DNA of 64,000 nt. Origin: Thalassospira sp. MCCC 1A01428. GTDB taxonomy: Bacteria; Pseudomonadota; Alphaproteobacteria; Rhodospirillales; Thalassospiraceae. Every line of letters starts with the position of its first letter. The first letter of the stretch is position 1. A program made the position numbers and the translations under genes. The stretch covers positions 1 to 64,000 of the forward strand of contig NZ_JFJZ01000017.1 in the NCBI RefSeq assembly GCF_002115825.1, written 5' to 3'. Below are positions 34,609 through 43,140 of this stretch, in pieces. The notes beneath the pieces were generated by a model. That model was not told where the DNA came from, did not search any database, and saw nothing but the letters and a program-made list of their open reading frames with translations.

Positions 34609-35649
34609 GTGTCCGTCAAGCAAAGTCGCATCAAGCGCGTCACCCAAAGCGATGTCGCCGCGATGGCCGGTGTTTCAACCGCCGTGGTGTCTGCTGTGAT
34701 TTCGCCAAAGCCGGGCAAAACCATCCGGGTTGGGGAAGAAGCCGAAAAACGGGTCCGTGCGGCGATGGAAACATTGGGCTACGCCCCCGATGTTGTTGCC
34801 CAGTCACTGGCAGGGGGAAAACGCAATATCATTGGCGTTTTTACCTATGAAGCCATCTTTCCCTCCGACAGCGAAAACTTTTTCTATCCGTTCTTGCTTG
34901 GCATTGAACGTGGCGCGATGAAACTTGGGCAGGACTTGCTGCTTTTTACGTCATCGTCGCTTGAAAAAGGGCCGCGCAGCATTTTTCCGGGTGGGGCCAA
35001 TCGCATGGGCGTTGCCGACGGGGCCATTCTGCTGGGCGAAGAACCCGACAAACGCGAACTAAAGCGGCTTTACGATACAGGCTTTCCGTTTGTAACGATT
35101 GGCCGACGTGACACTGACAAGGCGGAACTTAACTGGGTCGCTGCCGATTACACCGCTGCAGTTGCCGATGTTGTAAAACGCTGTGCCGCATTGGGCCATC
35201 GTAAATTAAAGTTTGTGGGCGCAACGCAAGTACGCGAACAAAATATTGACCGCGAACGTGGTTTTATGGATCGGCAGGCAGAAAACCTGACCCTTTCTGT
35301 TGAACGACTTGAAACTGATGACATCGACGGTGCATGGCTTCGCCGGTGTCTGGACGATGGGAATACTGTTGTTCTGACCGAAACCTTCAAGCATGCGGTT
35401 GCATTGGAACGCCAGGTGGCTGCAATGTCAGGCAGTGTCCCGCAAACCATTTCCATCGTTGCCTTGGCATCCCCGTTAACCCGCCCCGCCGATGTGGAAC
35501 GCTGGACCCGTATTTCCGTTCCCCGGGAAGAAATGGGCGAAGTCGCCGTGCGCAACCTGATTGCCCAAATCAGAAGTCCTGAAAACACCCCCATAAAAAC
35601 CACGTTGCCTTGCGGTTTCGTACCAGGCAGCACCCTGCAAGCCATCTAA
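34609..35649 (+). CDS. LacI-family transcriptional regulator
   Basis: The 346-residue protein starts with the LacI helix-turn-helix (VTQSDVAAMAGVSTAVVSAV) and hinge, followed by a periplasmic-binding-protein-like sugar-sensing domain (NIIGVFTYEAIF, then FVTIGRRDTD). GTG at 34609 is chosen because GGAG at 34598-34601 is 7 bases upstream and the N-terminus then has the normal length before the HTH. The frame itself is open further upstream. It is the first gene before a carbohydrate ABC transporter and very probably represses it and itself through the two operator-like sites. Confidence 0.93.
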   Translation: MSVKQSRIKRVTQSDVAAMAGVSTAVVSAVISPKPGKTIRVGEEAEKRVRAAMETLGYAPDVVAQSLAGGKRNIIGVFTYEAIFPSDSENFFYPFLLGIERGAMKLGQDLLLFTSSSLEKGPRSIFPGGANRMGVADGAILLGEEPDKRELKRLYDTGFPFVTIGRRDTDKAELNWVAADYTAAVADVVKRCAALGHRKLKFVGATQVREQNIDRERGFMDRQAENLTLSVERLETDDIDGAWLRRCLDDGNTVVLTETFKHAVALERQVAAMSGSVPQTISIVALASPLTRPADVERWTRISVPREEMGEVAVRNLIAQIRSPENTPIKTTLPCGFVPGSTLQAI

Positions 35650-35678
35650 ATTTAATCTGAAACGGGAGGTAATAAAAA

Positions 35679-36929
35679 ATGTCAACCATAATGATTAAGC
35701 GCTTAATTTGCGCAGCTGTGCTTAGTGGAACCATAGCAACAAACGTGAACGCCGAGGAACTGCGCTTTACCGTCTGGACCGGCAGCAAGGCACATCTTGA
35801 TATGCTAAATGATATCGCCGAGGGTTTCAGGCAAACCCATCCTGATGTAACCGTCCGCTACGACACCATTCCCTTTGGGGATTACGTGCAAAAGCTGACA
35901 TTACAAATGGCAGGGGGCAATCCGCCCGATCTTGGCTGGCTGCTTGAAAACTCGGCCCCGGCTTTTGTCGAAGCAGGCGCATTGGCCGACGTTTCAAAGA
36001 CATTGCACGCCACAGAAAATTACAACTATGCCGATTTCTCGACATCTGCCATGGGCCTTTGGACCAAAGATGATGGTGTTTATGGCATTCCTTTTTCGAC
36101 GTCGCCGTTTCTCGTCTATTACAATAAATCGCTTTACGATGCCGCCGGACTGGAAACACCGGACCAGCGTGCGACAGATGGTACCTGGACCTGGGAACAG
36201 CTTAAAAAAGATGCTGCCACCCTGCGCAACGCAGATGCAGGGGTGTGGGGTTATGAAACAGTTGACGGTCAGGGTTATAGCGCACGCGTATGGCATAACC
36301 TGATCCCGATCATCCGCGCCTATGGCGGGAATGCATGGACAGACGGGACCTGCCATCTTGACAGCCCCGAGGCCGTTAAGGCCATCAAGTTGTTTCACGA
36401 CATGATTTATGTCGATGGATCAGCCGTTCCCCCTGGCGAACAGGGTGATTTCTTTTCAGGTAAATCAGCCCTGACCGTTACCCAGATTTCACGCGTTTCC
36501 AAACTGGCCGACGCAAATTTTGACTGGGGAATTGCGCCCCTGCCCGCCGGCCCCGCCGGAAATGCGGCAACCGTTGGCCAGGCGGCTGTTGTTGCCTTTG
36601 CACAGGGTAAGAACAAAGATATCGCAGCTGAATTTCTTGCCTATATGACCAACGCAAAAAACGTTGCAAAGATGGCCGAATTTTTTCCGCCGGCACGTAA
36701 ATCCGTGCTTGAAGGAGACGCCTTCCTGTCCAGTAACCCGGCAATCACCCCGGAACAAATGAAAATTGTTGCCCAGGGCATTGAAAACGGTTCCGTCCTG
36801 CCAAGCCATGAACATTTCCCACAAATCGAAGCAAAAGCTCGGCCGGAGTTCGATGCGCTTTGGTCAAAGGATGCCGACATTCAGGCAACCATGACCAAAC
36901 TTTGCCAGGGCATTCAGCCCCTTCTGTAA
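35679..36929 (+). CDS. Carbohydrate ABC transporter substrate-binding protein, family 1
   Basis: The 416-residue protein has a signal peptide (cleavage near NVNAE) and the family 1 binding-protein fold: LRFTVWTGSKAHLDMLNDI, MAGGNPPDLGWL, GVYGIPFSTSPFLVYYNKSLYDAAG. It should capture a sugar or polyol in the periplasm. GGGAGGT at 35664-35670 defines the start. A perfect 14-bp palindrome lies inside codons 6-10. A strong hairpin follows the gene, as in other binding-protein operons. Confidence 0.93.
   Translation: MSTIMIKRLICAAVLSGTIATNVNAEELRFTVWTGSKAHLDMLNDIAEGFRQTHPDVTVRYDTIPFGDYVQKLTLQMAGGNPPDLGWLLENSAPAFVEAGALADVSKTLHATENYNYADFSTSAMGLWTKDDGVYGIPFSTSPFLVYYNKSLYDAAGLETPDQRATDGTWTWEQLKKDAATLRNADAGVWGYETVDGQGYSARVWHNLIPIIRAYGGNAWTDGTCHLDSPEAVKAIKLFHDMIYVDGSAVPPGEQGDFFSGKSALTVTQISRVSKLADANFDWGIAPLPAGPAGNAATVGQAAVVAFAQGKNKDIAAEFLAYMTNAKNVAKMAEFFPPARKSVLEGDAFLSSNPAITPEQMKIVAQGIENGSVLPSHEHFPQIEAKARPEFDALWSKDADIQATMTKLCQGIQPLL
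35694..35707. promoter_or_regulatory. LacI-type operator, site 2 (inside the binding-protein gene)
   Basis: ATTAAGCGCTTAAT is a perfect 14-bp palindrome with central CG, located just after the start codon of the binding-protein gene. With site 1, about 1.12 kb upstream, it could allow looping or a transcription roadblock. Confidence 0.55.
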
Positions 36930-36943
36930 CGCACCACCAGGAT

Positions 36944-36974
36944 GGGCGACGATAACCACCCGTTATCGTCGCCC
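36944..36974 (+). other. Strong intercistronic hairpin after binding-protein gene
   Basis: GGGCGACGATAAC (36944-36956) and GTTATCGTCGCCC (36962-36974) form a perfect 13-bp stem with a 5-base loop and no T-tract. It probably stabilises the upstream mRNA segment and/or causes partial termination, so that binding protein exceeds permease. Confidence 0.75.
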
Positions 36975-37029
36975 TTAACCCGGCACGCGTAAAACCTGCA
37001 TCCAACATTGCCCTACAAAGGAAGCGAAC

Positions 37030-37929
37030 ATGTCCGCTGCCATCAAGGGGCCATCCCTGACACTGAAAGCGCGCGAAGCGATATCGGGATGGCTCTTCGT
37101 AAGTCCGATACTAACGGGCTTTATGATTTTTTTCGTCGGTCCCCTGATCGCAGTATTCTATTACAGCACCACCGAATGGAATTTGCTGAGCCAGCAATCG
37201 CACTTTGTGGGTATGGAAAACTATGTCGATGCCCTGACCCGCAACGACACATTCTGGAACGTACTGGTAAATTCGCTGGTCTTTGCAGCAGGGCTGGTGC
37301 CCCTTAACATGTTATTGGCACTTGGACTGGCACTAGCCCTTTCAAGGTCGGTCCGCGGGGCTGTGTTTTTCCGTACCGTGTTTTTTGCGCCGGTTATTAC
37401 CTCGGCTGTTGCCTGGGCCATCATCTGGACATTCCTGCTTCAACATGAAAGTGGCGCTGTTAACCGGGCATTATCCGTCATTGGCATAAACGGGCCAAAC
37501 TGGTTACACGAACCACATTGGGCCATGGCGTCGGTCATTTTCACCCGTGTTTTGAAAACAGTTGGGCTGAACATGATCCTGTATATCGCAGCGCTGCAAT
37601 CCATCCCGCGCGACTATACGGAAGCTGCCAGACTTGAAGGTGCCAATGGCTGGGAAATTTTCCGCCGGATCACCTGGCCTCTTCTTGCCCCCACCACACT
37701 TGTCATCATGGTGATTACAGTTGTCGGTTCCCTGAAGGTTTTCGACCACATCTATCTGATGACGGGCGGTGGACCACAGAACGCAACACTGGTGCTTGCC
37801 TTTTACATCTATGAACAGGGTTTCAAATTCTTCAATACCGGTTACGCATCAGCGCTTGCCGTCATCCTGTTCGTTCTGATTCTGGCGCTTACCATCCTGC
37901 AAACGATCCTGAAGGCGGCGCGCAAATGA
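37030..37929 (+). CDS. Carbohydrate ABC transporter permease (MalF/UgpA-like)
   Basis: The 299-residue membrane protein has six predicted helices and the EAA loop YTEAARLEGANGWEIFRRITWPLLAP. It starts within the usual GWLFVSPILTGFMIFF opening, and AAAGGAAG upstream supports the start. It pairs with the next gene product to form the membrane channel, overlapping it by 4 bases. Confidence 0.93.
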   Translation: MSAAIKGPSLTLKAREAISGWLFVSPILTGFMIFFVGPLIAVFYYSTTEWNLLSQQSHFVGMENYVDALTRNDTFWNVLVNSLVFAAGLVPLNMLLALGLALALSRSVRGAVFFRTVFFAPVITSAVAWAIIWTFLLQHESGAVNRALSVIGINGPNWLHEPHWAMASVIFTRVLKTVGLNMILYIAALQSIPRDYTEAARLEGANGWEIFRRITWPLLAPTTLVIMVITVVGSLKVFDHIYLMTGGGPQNATLVLAFYIYEQGFKFFNTGYASALAVILFVLILALTILQTILKAARK

Positions 37930-38768
37930 CTTATCGCACCCAACAGAAAATCACCCGTATTTGCTGGATCATCGGTCTTTGTGCGCTGGCTATCCCCTTT
38001 GTCTTTCCCTTCATCTGGATGCTTTCCGGTGCACTGAAAGGGCAGGCAGACGTATTTTCCTCGGCATCCCTGATCCCGTCACAAATACACTGGTCGAATT
38101 TTTCAGAAATTTTCGCCTACCAGCCTTTTGCCCGGCAATATTTCAATTCGCTTTACATTGCTGTGCTTGTAACGGGGTTAACCCTGTTTCTGGCATCAAT
38201 GGCCGGGTATGCGCTGGCACGTTTACGGTTTTCCGGCAGTGCGCTGGTACTGTTATTGCTGATCTCGGCATTGATGATGCCCGAGGAAGTCACCATCATT
38301 CCCAATTTTTTCCTGATGAAAAAGCTTGGGTTAATGAACACCCATATGCCGCTCATCCTGTTGCCGCTTTTTGGTTCGCAGGGGGTTATGGCGACCTTTT
38401 TGATGCGGCAGTTCTTTTTGGCCTTGCCCAAAGAACTTGAAGAAGCCGGGCGCATGGACGGGCTTTCACGTTTCGGGGTTTACTTCAAGGTGGCGCTGCC
38501 CCTGTCCAGGCCGGCCCTGTCAGCCGTTGGCATTATCACCTTCCTGTTTTCCTGGAACCTGTTTCTCGAACCACTGGTTTTTGTGAACGACATCGAACTG
38601 TTCACCCTCCCGCTTGCCCTTGCCAATTTTACCGACACCTACGGCTTGCCGCTCTGGCATCTGCAACTGGCAGCAACCGCGCTTGCCGTTATTCCCATGC
38701 TTATTGTTTACATTCTGGCCCAGCGCCAAATCGTCGAAAGTTTCGCCCTGTCAGGCGTGAAAGGATAA
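37926..38768 (+). CDS. Carbohydrate ABC transporter permease (MalG/UgpE-like)
   Basis: The 280-residue permease has six helices, the FPFIWMLSGALKGQADVF opening typical of MalG-type proteins and the EAA loop ELEEAGRMDGLSRFGVYFKVALPLSRPAL. Its ATG overlaps the stop of the partner permease. It is followed after 3 bases by the FAD oxidoreductase gene. Confidence 0.93.
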   Translation: MTYRTQQKITRICWIIGLCALAIPFVFPFIWMLSGALKGQADVFSSASLIPSQIHWSNFSEIFAYQPFARQYFNSLYIAVLVTGLTLFLASMAGYALARLRFSGSALVLLLLISALMMPEEVTIIPNFFLMKKLGLMNTHMPLILLPLFGSQGVMATFLMRQFFLALPKELEEAGRMDGLSRFGVYFKVALPLSRPALSAVGIITFLFSWNLFLEPLVFVNDIELFTLPLALANFTDTYGLPLWHLQLAATALAVIPMLIVYILAQRQIVESFALSGVKG

Positions 38769-38771
38769 AAA

Positions 38772-40391
38772 ATGAAAGAACTTAACTCTGATATCGTAAT
38801 CATCGGAGGCGGACTGGGAGGGATAGCCGCTGCCTTGTCCGCATTGAAACTTGGCAAAAGCGTCATCCTGACAGAGGAATTTAAATGGTTGGGCGGGCAA
38901 TTAACCACACAGGCCGTCCCGCCTGATGAAAATCCGTGGATTGAATCTGATGGCTCAACCGCAAGCTACCGCGAGCTTCGGCAGCATATTCGCGAATATT
39001 ATCGCCGTAATTATCCCCTGACCGACGAGGCAATGGCCGATGAGGCCCTTAACCCTGGCAGTGGCAATGTATCGCCCATTTGTGCTGAACCGCGCGCAGG
39101 CGTTGCCGCGATCGACGCCATGCTGGCACCATGGTTTGCAACGGGCCGCCTGACAATATTGATGAATGCAAAGCCCGTTGCTGTAGAAACCAGAGACGAC
39201 GAATTTACCTCTGTTACGGTTCATTCTGCCGAATATGGTGACATTGTTCTGACCGGCGCCTACTTCGTTGATGCCACTGAACTTGGCGACCTTTTAGAGC
39301 TTGGCAAGGTTGAACATGTCATTGGTGCGGAGAGCCAGGCCCAAACCGGTGAGCCATCGGCGTTACCCGGTGACGCAGACCCGTTCGACCAGCAGGCCGT
39401 TAGCTGGTGCTTTGCCATGAGCTACCACCCCGATGAAGATCATACGATAGAACGCCCGCGTGATTACGATATCTGGCGCGATTACAAGCTGGATTTCTGG
39501 CCTGACCGTCAACTTTCATTTGTTGGCCCCAACCCGGTAACACTGGAACCTGACAACCGCCCGCTTTTCGTGGGGGACAGCGATGAAAAATTCGCCCCTG
39601 ACAACTGGCATTATCGGCGCATTTTCTATCGTCGGAACCATGTCGGCGATCAATATCCATCCGATATTTGCCTGGTTAACTGGCCGCAAATTGATTATTG
39701 CGATGGCCCGGTTGTTGGCGTTTCGGCAGAAGAAGCCCAAAAACACCTGGAAGGGGCACGTCAGCTATCATTGTCCATGCTTTACTGGATGCAAACAGAG
39801 GCCCCCCGCCATGATGGTGGTTATGGTTACCGCGGCCTTAAACCTGCTGGAAACGCAATGGGCACACTAGACGGTTTGACCATTGCCCCCTATATCCGCG
39901 AAAGCCGGCGGATCAAGGCGCTGTTCACTGTTACCGAAAATCATGTTGGTATTGATGCGCGAGATGGCCTTGTCGGGGCAGAACAGTTCCATGATTCAGT
40001 GGGTGTTGGCAGTTATCGCATCGACCTTCACCCGTCAACGGCACCGCGCAACTATGTCGATATTGCCAACTGGCCGTTTCAAATACCGCTCGGCAGCCTG
40101 ATACCACAACGCGTCAAAAACATGCTGCCTGCCTGTAAAAATATTGGCACAACCCACCTGACCAACGGCTGTTACCGGTTGCATCCGGTGGAATGGAATA
40201 TTGGCGAAAGTGTTGGTGCACTGGCGGCCTATTGCCTTGACCACAAAATAACACCGCGTGCCGTGCGCGAAACAGAAAACGAACTCACCGCTTTCCAGGA
40301 CCTGCTCGCGACGCGTTTTGAAGTGCCCCTTTCCTGGCCAAAACACATCCGCGAAACCCCAAGGCTCGAACTGTTTGGCCGTGTGGAGTAA
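38772..40391 (+). CDS. FAD-dependent oxidoreductase embedded in the sugar ABC operon
   Basis: The 539-residue protein begins with a dinucleotide-binding Rossmann motif (IVIIGGGLGGIAAALSALKLGKSVILTEE) and belongs to the FAD-dependent oxidoreductase family PF12831. Later conserved parts include YFVDATELGDLLELG and a C-terminal TTHLTNGCYRLHPVEWNIGESVG. It has no signal peptide, so it acts in the cytoplasm. The position between permease and ATPase genes, 3 bases after one and 4 before the other, means it is part of the transport operon. It may carry out the first oxidation of the imported sugar or polyol. Substrate unknown. Confidence 0.88.
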   Translation: MKELNSDIVIIGGGLGGIAAALSALKLGKSVILTEEFKWLGGQLTTQAVPPDENPWIESDGSTASYRELRQHIREYYRRNYPLTDEAMADEALNPGSGNVSPICAEPRAGVAAIDAMLAPWFATGRLTILMNAKPVAVETRDDEFTSVTVHSAEYGDIVLTGAYFVDATELGDLLELGKVEHVIGAESQAQTGEPSALPGDADPFDQQAVSWCFAMSYHPDEDHTIERPRDYDIWRDYKLDFWPDRQLSFVGPNPVTLEPDNRPLFVGDSDEKFAPDNWHYRRIFYRRNHVGDQYPSDICLVNWPQIDYCDGPVVGVSAEEAQKHLEGARQLSLSMLYWMQTEAPRHDGGYGYRGLKPAGNAMGTLDGLTIAPYIRESRRIKALFTVTENHVGIDARDGLVGAEQFHDSVGVGSYRIDLHPSTAPRNYVDIANWPFQIPLGSLIPQRVKNMLPACKNIGTTHLTNGCYRLHPVEWNIGESVGALAAYCLDHKITPRAVRETENELTAFQDLLATRFEVPLSWPKHIRETPRLELFGRVE

Positions 40392-40395
40392 AACG

Positions 40396-41427
40396 ATGGC
40401 GAAACTACACCTAAAGGAACTCCGCAAATCCTATGGCACCGTCGATGTCATCAAAGGAATTGATCTGACCATCGAAGATGGCGAGTTCTGCGTTTTTATC
40501 GGCCCGTCCGGCTGCGGGAAATCGACACTTTTGCGTATGATTGCCGGGCTTGAGGACATAACCGGCGGAACGTTTGAAATTGATGGCAGCCGAATGAACG
40601 ACATCGCCCCCGCCAAACGCGGGGTCGCCATGGTGTTTCAATCCTACGCGCTCTATCCACACCTTTCCGTTTATGAAAACATTGCCTTTGGCCTAAAGGT
40701 TCGCAAAACATCGGCAAGCGAAATCAAAACACGGGTCGGCGAGGCCGTAACCATGTTGCAGCTTGAAAAACTGACGGAGCGCTATCCGCGTGAGCTTTCC
40801 GGCGGGCAGCGGCAACGCGTGGCCATTGGCCGTGCCATCGTCGGACAGCCGCAAACTTTTCTGTTCGACGAACCCCTTTCAAACCTTGATGCCGAACTTC
40901 GGGTCCATATGCGTACCCAAATTTCCGAACTGCATCAGCGTTTGAAACGGACAATGATTTATGTGACCCATGATCAGGTCGAGGCGATGACGCTGGCCGA
41001 CAAAATCGTTCTTTTGCGAGACGGGCGTATCGAACAGGTTGGAACACCGCATGATCTGTATGAGCGCCCCCAAAACCTGTTTGCGGCACAGTTTATCGGT
41101 GCGCCCAAGATGAACATTTTCAAATTGACTGATGAATGCCAAAACCTGCGGGAAAACCTGAAACTGGACCGTAACGCGCATTATTTCGGAATACGACCAG
41201 ACAGCTTTGAAATTGTGCAACCCGGAGAAGGTATATTGTCAGGGAAGGTTCGCCTGAACGAATATCTTGGCAATGCCTGCCTGATCCATGCCGACATAGA
41301 AGGACATGACCCGGTTATTCTTGAGCAACCCGTTGGCACAAAAATAACCACGGGAACAACAATATCGCTTAATGCCAAAGCCGATAATGTTCATGCCTTT
41401 GCAAAAGATGGCAACAGGATCGCGTGA
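40396..41427 (+). CDS. Carbohydrate ABC transporter ATP-binding protein (MalK/UgpC-like)
   Basis: The 343-residue ATPase has Walker A GPSGCGKSTLLRMIAG, signature LSGGQRQRVAIGRAIVG, Walker B FLFDEPLSNLDAEL, the H-loop VTHDQVEAM and a C-terminal TOBE-like domain (FGIRPDSFEI). It drives the importer encoded upstream. The start at 40396 gives the standard MAKLHLKELRKSYG N-terminus. A long hairpin terminator follows. Confidence 0.94.
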   Translation: MAKLHLKELRKSYGTVDVIKGIDLTIEDGEFCVFIGPSGCGKSTLLRMIAGLEDITGGTFEIDGSRMNDIAPAKRGVAMVFQSYALYPHLSVYENIAFGLKVRKTSASEIKTRVGEAVTMLQLEKLTERYPRELSGGQRQRVAIGRAIVGQPQTFLFDEPLSNLDAELRVHMRTQISELHQRLKRTMIYVTHDQVEAMTLADKIVLLRDGRIEQVGTPHDLYERPQNLFAAQFIGAPKMNIFKLTDECQNLRENLKLDRNAHYFGIRPDSFEIVQPGEGILSGKVRLNEYLGNACLIHADIEGHDPVILEQPVGTKITTGTTISLNAKADNVHAFAKDGNRIA

Positions 41428-41448
41428 AGCACCTGATACATCATAGAT

Positions 41449-41482
41449 ATGCCGCGGGTTTCAGCACTGAATCCCGCGGTAT
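41449..41482. terminator. Long hairpin between convergent operons
   Basis: CCGCGGG (41452-41458) pairs with CCCGCGG (41473-41479). The stem extends outward by A/T pairs and inward by TTCA/TGAA-type pairs, giving an almost continuous helix. It separates the sugar importer from the convergent exporter genes. Confidence 0.75.
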
Positions 41483-41499
41483 TACATGTTAGGGGCCCT

Positions 41500-43140
41500 C
41501 TAACCTTCGAACGCACCATCCCGAAGGTAGCAAACCTGATCTGCAATATGAAACCAGCGGTCATCATGGGTAACACAGATAACAATTTTGCCTTGATCCC
41601 GTAATTCCGGCAGCAGGTATTCGTAAAAAATCTTGCGAAAATACGGGTCCTGGTCCGCCGCCCATTCATCAAGCACAAGGACCGGTTTGTCTTCCAGCAT
41701 TGCTGTTACCAGCATCAGGCGTTTACGTTGTCCCTGGGACAAATCTGTTGTCGAAAAGGCGTTATCGACCAGTTCAACCTTATCGTCGATTTCCATCTTT
41801 TCGAGCAACATTTGTGCCCGTTCCGGGTCAACCGGAGCAATCCCGAACAGGTCACGAAACAAATGATAGTCACTAAAAACAGTGGCAAACCTGTCACGGT
41901 AGGATTGCAACTGGTCGGGTGCCAACGGCACACCGTTTACCAGGATATCACCACTTTCTGCGCTGCGCAGACCGGTTAACAGCGAAATCATGGTCGATTT
42001 ACCAGCCCCGTTGCCACCGGTAATAAAACTGATCTTGCCGCGCTCGAATTTTGCATTTAGCGGGCCCAGAGCAAACCCTTTACCCCCGTTTTGATCACGA
42101 TATGCAAAACAAAGATCGCTTAATGTAATATCGCGAACCACATCATCTACGGGCAAAACGGCACCTTGCCCCGTTTTTACCACACCATCTTTACCTGTTG
42201 GCGGTGCCGCCGCAGCGATCAGTGCCTGATCAAGCCGGGAAATCTGGGCAAGCGATGCCTCTGCATTGCCAAAAGACGGAATGGCAAACAATAACGATCC
42301 AATCGGCCCGATCATGAAAAGGGCCGCGGTTGTCGTTTGGGTGGCAACCTCGTGATAATCCGTGGTGAATATTGGCACCACAAACACCATCAGCCCCATC
42401 ATCACATAGAATGCCAGCTGAATTAATGAAAATTCCCGTCCCCATTGACGTTTGATTGCTGTTTTAGCAAGGCGTGTACGATCAGAAAGGTCATATAATT
42501 GCACCATCAAATCATCACGGCGCGCCCGGCTCATGCGGACTTCCTTAAATCCTTGCAGCAAATCCGTCAGGCCATCAAACAGCTTGTTTTCTTCTGCCAC
42601 GGCATCGCGGGTGGCATCACTTACCTTGCGGGCACGGTGTAAATGCACCACAGCGGCAATTACGCTAAAACCCATCACCATGATAAAGGCCGGCATTGAA
42701 AGCCAGGCCATATAAAGACTGACGAAAACCAGCAACACCATTTGTTGCAGCCCCGTCAGAATCATCGGCAAGGCCCCGGAAATCGTCTGCATTTCCTGGG
42801 TCAGTGCCGTTTGCAGTGGCCCCTGACCAATATCATTAAGGGTATCAGGCCCGGCCTTGCGTACATTATCAAACAACCGCAGCCGCAAATTATGCAAAAT
42901 ATGTTCGGCTTCGCGCGCAACAATGACATCAGACTGCCGTTGCGACCACGCATATGCCAAAAGCGACACCCCCATCAGCGCAAGCAATCGTACACTGGCC
43001 TGTCCTTGTGCCGCCTGTTCGGCCGCCATATTAACCACCATCAAAATCATGGTGGTCGCAATGCCCGACAGGGCGGTCAACATCGCAACTCCACGCAGGC
43101 TAACCCGTGTTCTTTGCCGGATCAGATCGACCAAAATCAT
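41500..43140 (-). CDS. Cyclic-peptide-type ABC exporter, copy 2
   Basis: The 546-residue protein fuses a six-helix exporter domain (about 1-300) to an ATPase domain with Walker A GGNGAGKST (375-383), signature LSQGQRKRLML and Walker B VLVLDEWAADQDP. The DEWAADQDP form and overall size match the SyrD/PvdE family that exports NRPS peptides or siderophore precursors. It overlaps the related upstream gene by 4 bases (ATGA). Together they may form a heterodimer or two separate exporters for the peptide made by the NRPS at the right end. Confidence 0.92.
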   Translation of the reverse strand: MILVDLIRQRTRVSLRGVAMLTALSGIATTMILMVVNMAAEQAAQGQASVRLLALMGVSLLAYAWSQRQSDVIVAREAEHILHNLRLRLFDNVRKAGPDTLNDIGQGPLQTALTQEMQTISGALPMILTGLQQMVLLVFVSLYMAWLSMPAFIMVMGFSVIAAVVHLHRARKVSDATRDAVAEENKLFDGLTDLLQGFKEVRMSRARRDDLMVQLYDLSDRTRLAKTAIKRQWGREFSLIQLAFYVMMGLMVFVVPIFTTDYHEVATQTTTAALFMIGPIGSLLFAIPSFGNAEASLAQISRLDQALIAAAAPPTGKDGVVKTGQGAVLPVDDVVRDITLSDLCFAYRDQNGGKGFALGPLNAKFERGKISFITGGNGAGKSTMISLLTGLRSAESGDILVNGVPLAPDQLQSYRDRFATVFSDYHLFRDLFGIAPVDPERAQMLLEKMEIDDKVELVDNAFSTTDLSQGQRKRLMLVTAMLEDKPVLVLDEWAADQDPYFRKIFYEYLLPELRDQGKIVICVTHDDRWFHIADQVCYLRDGAFEG

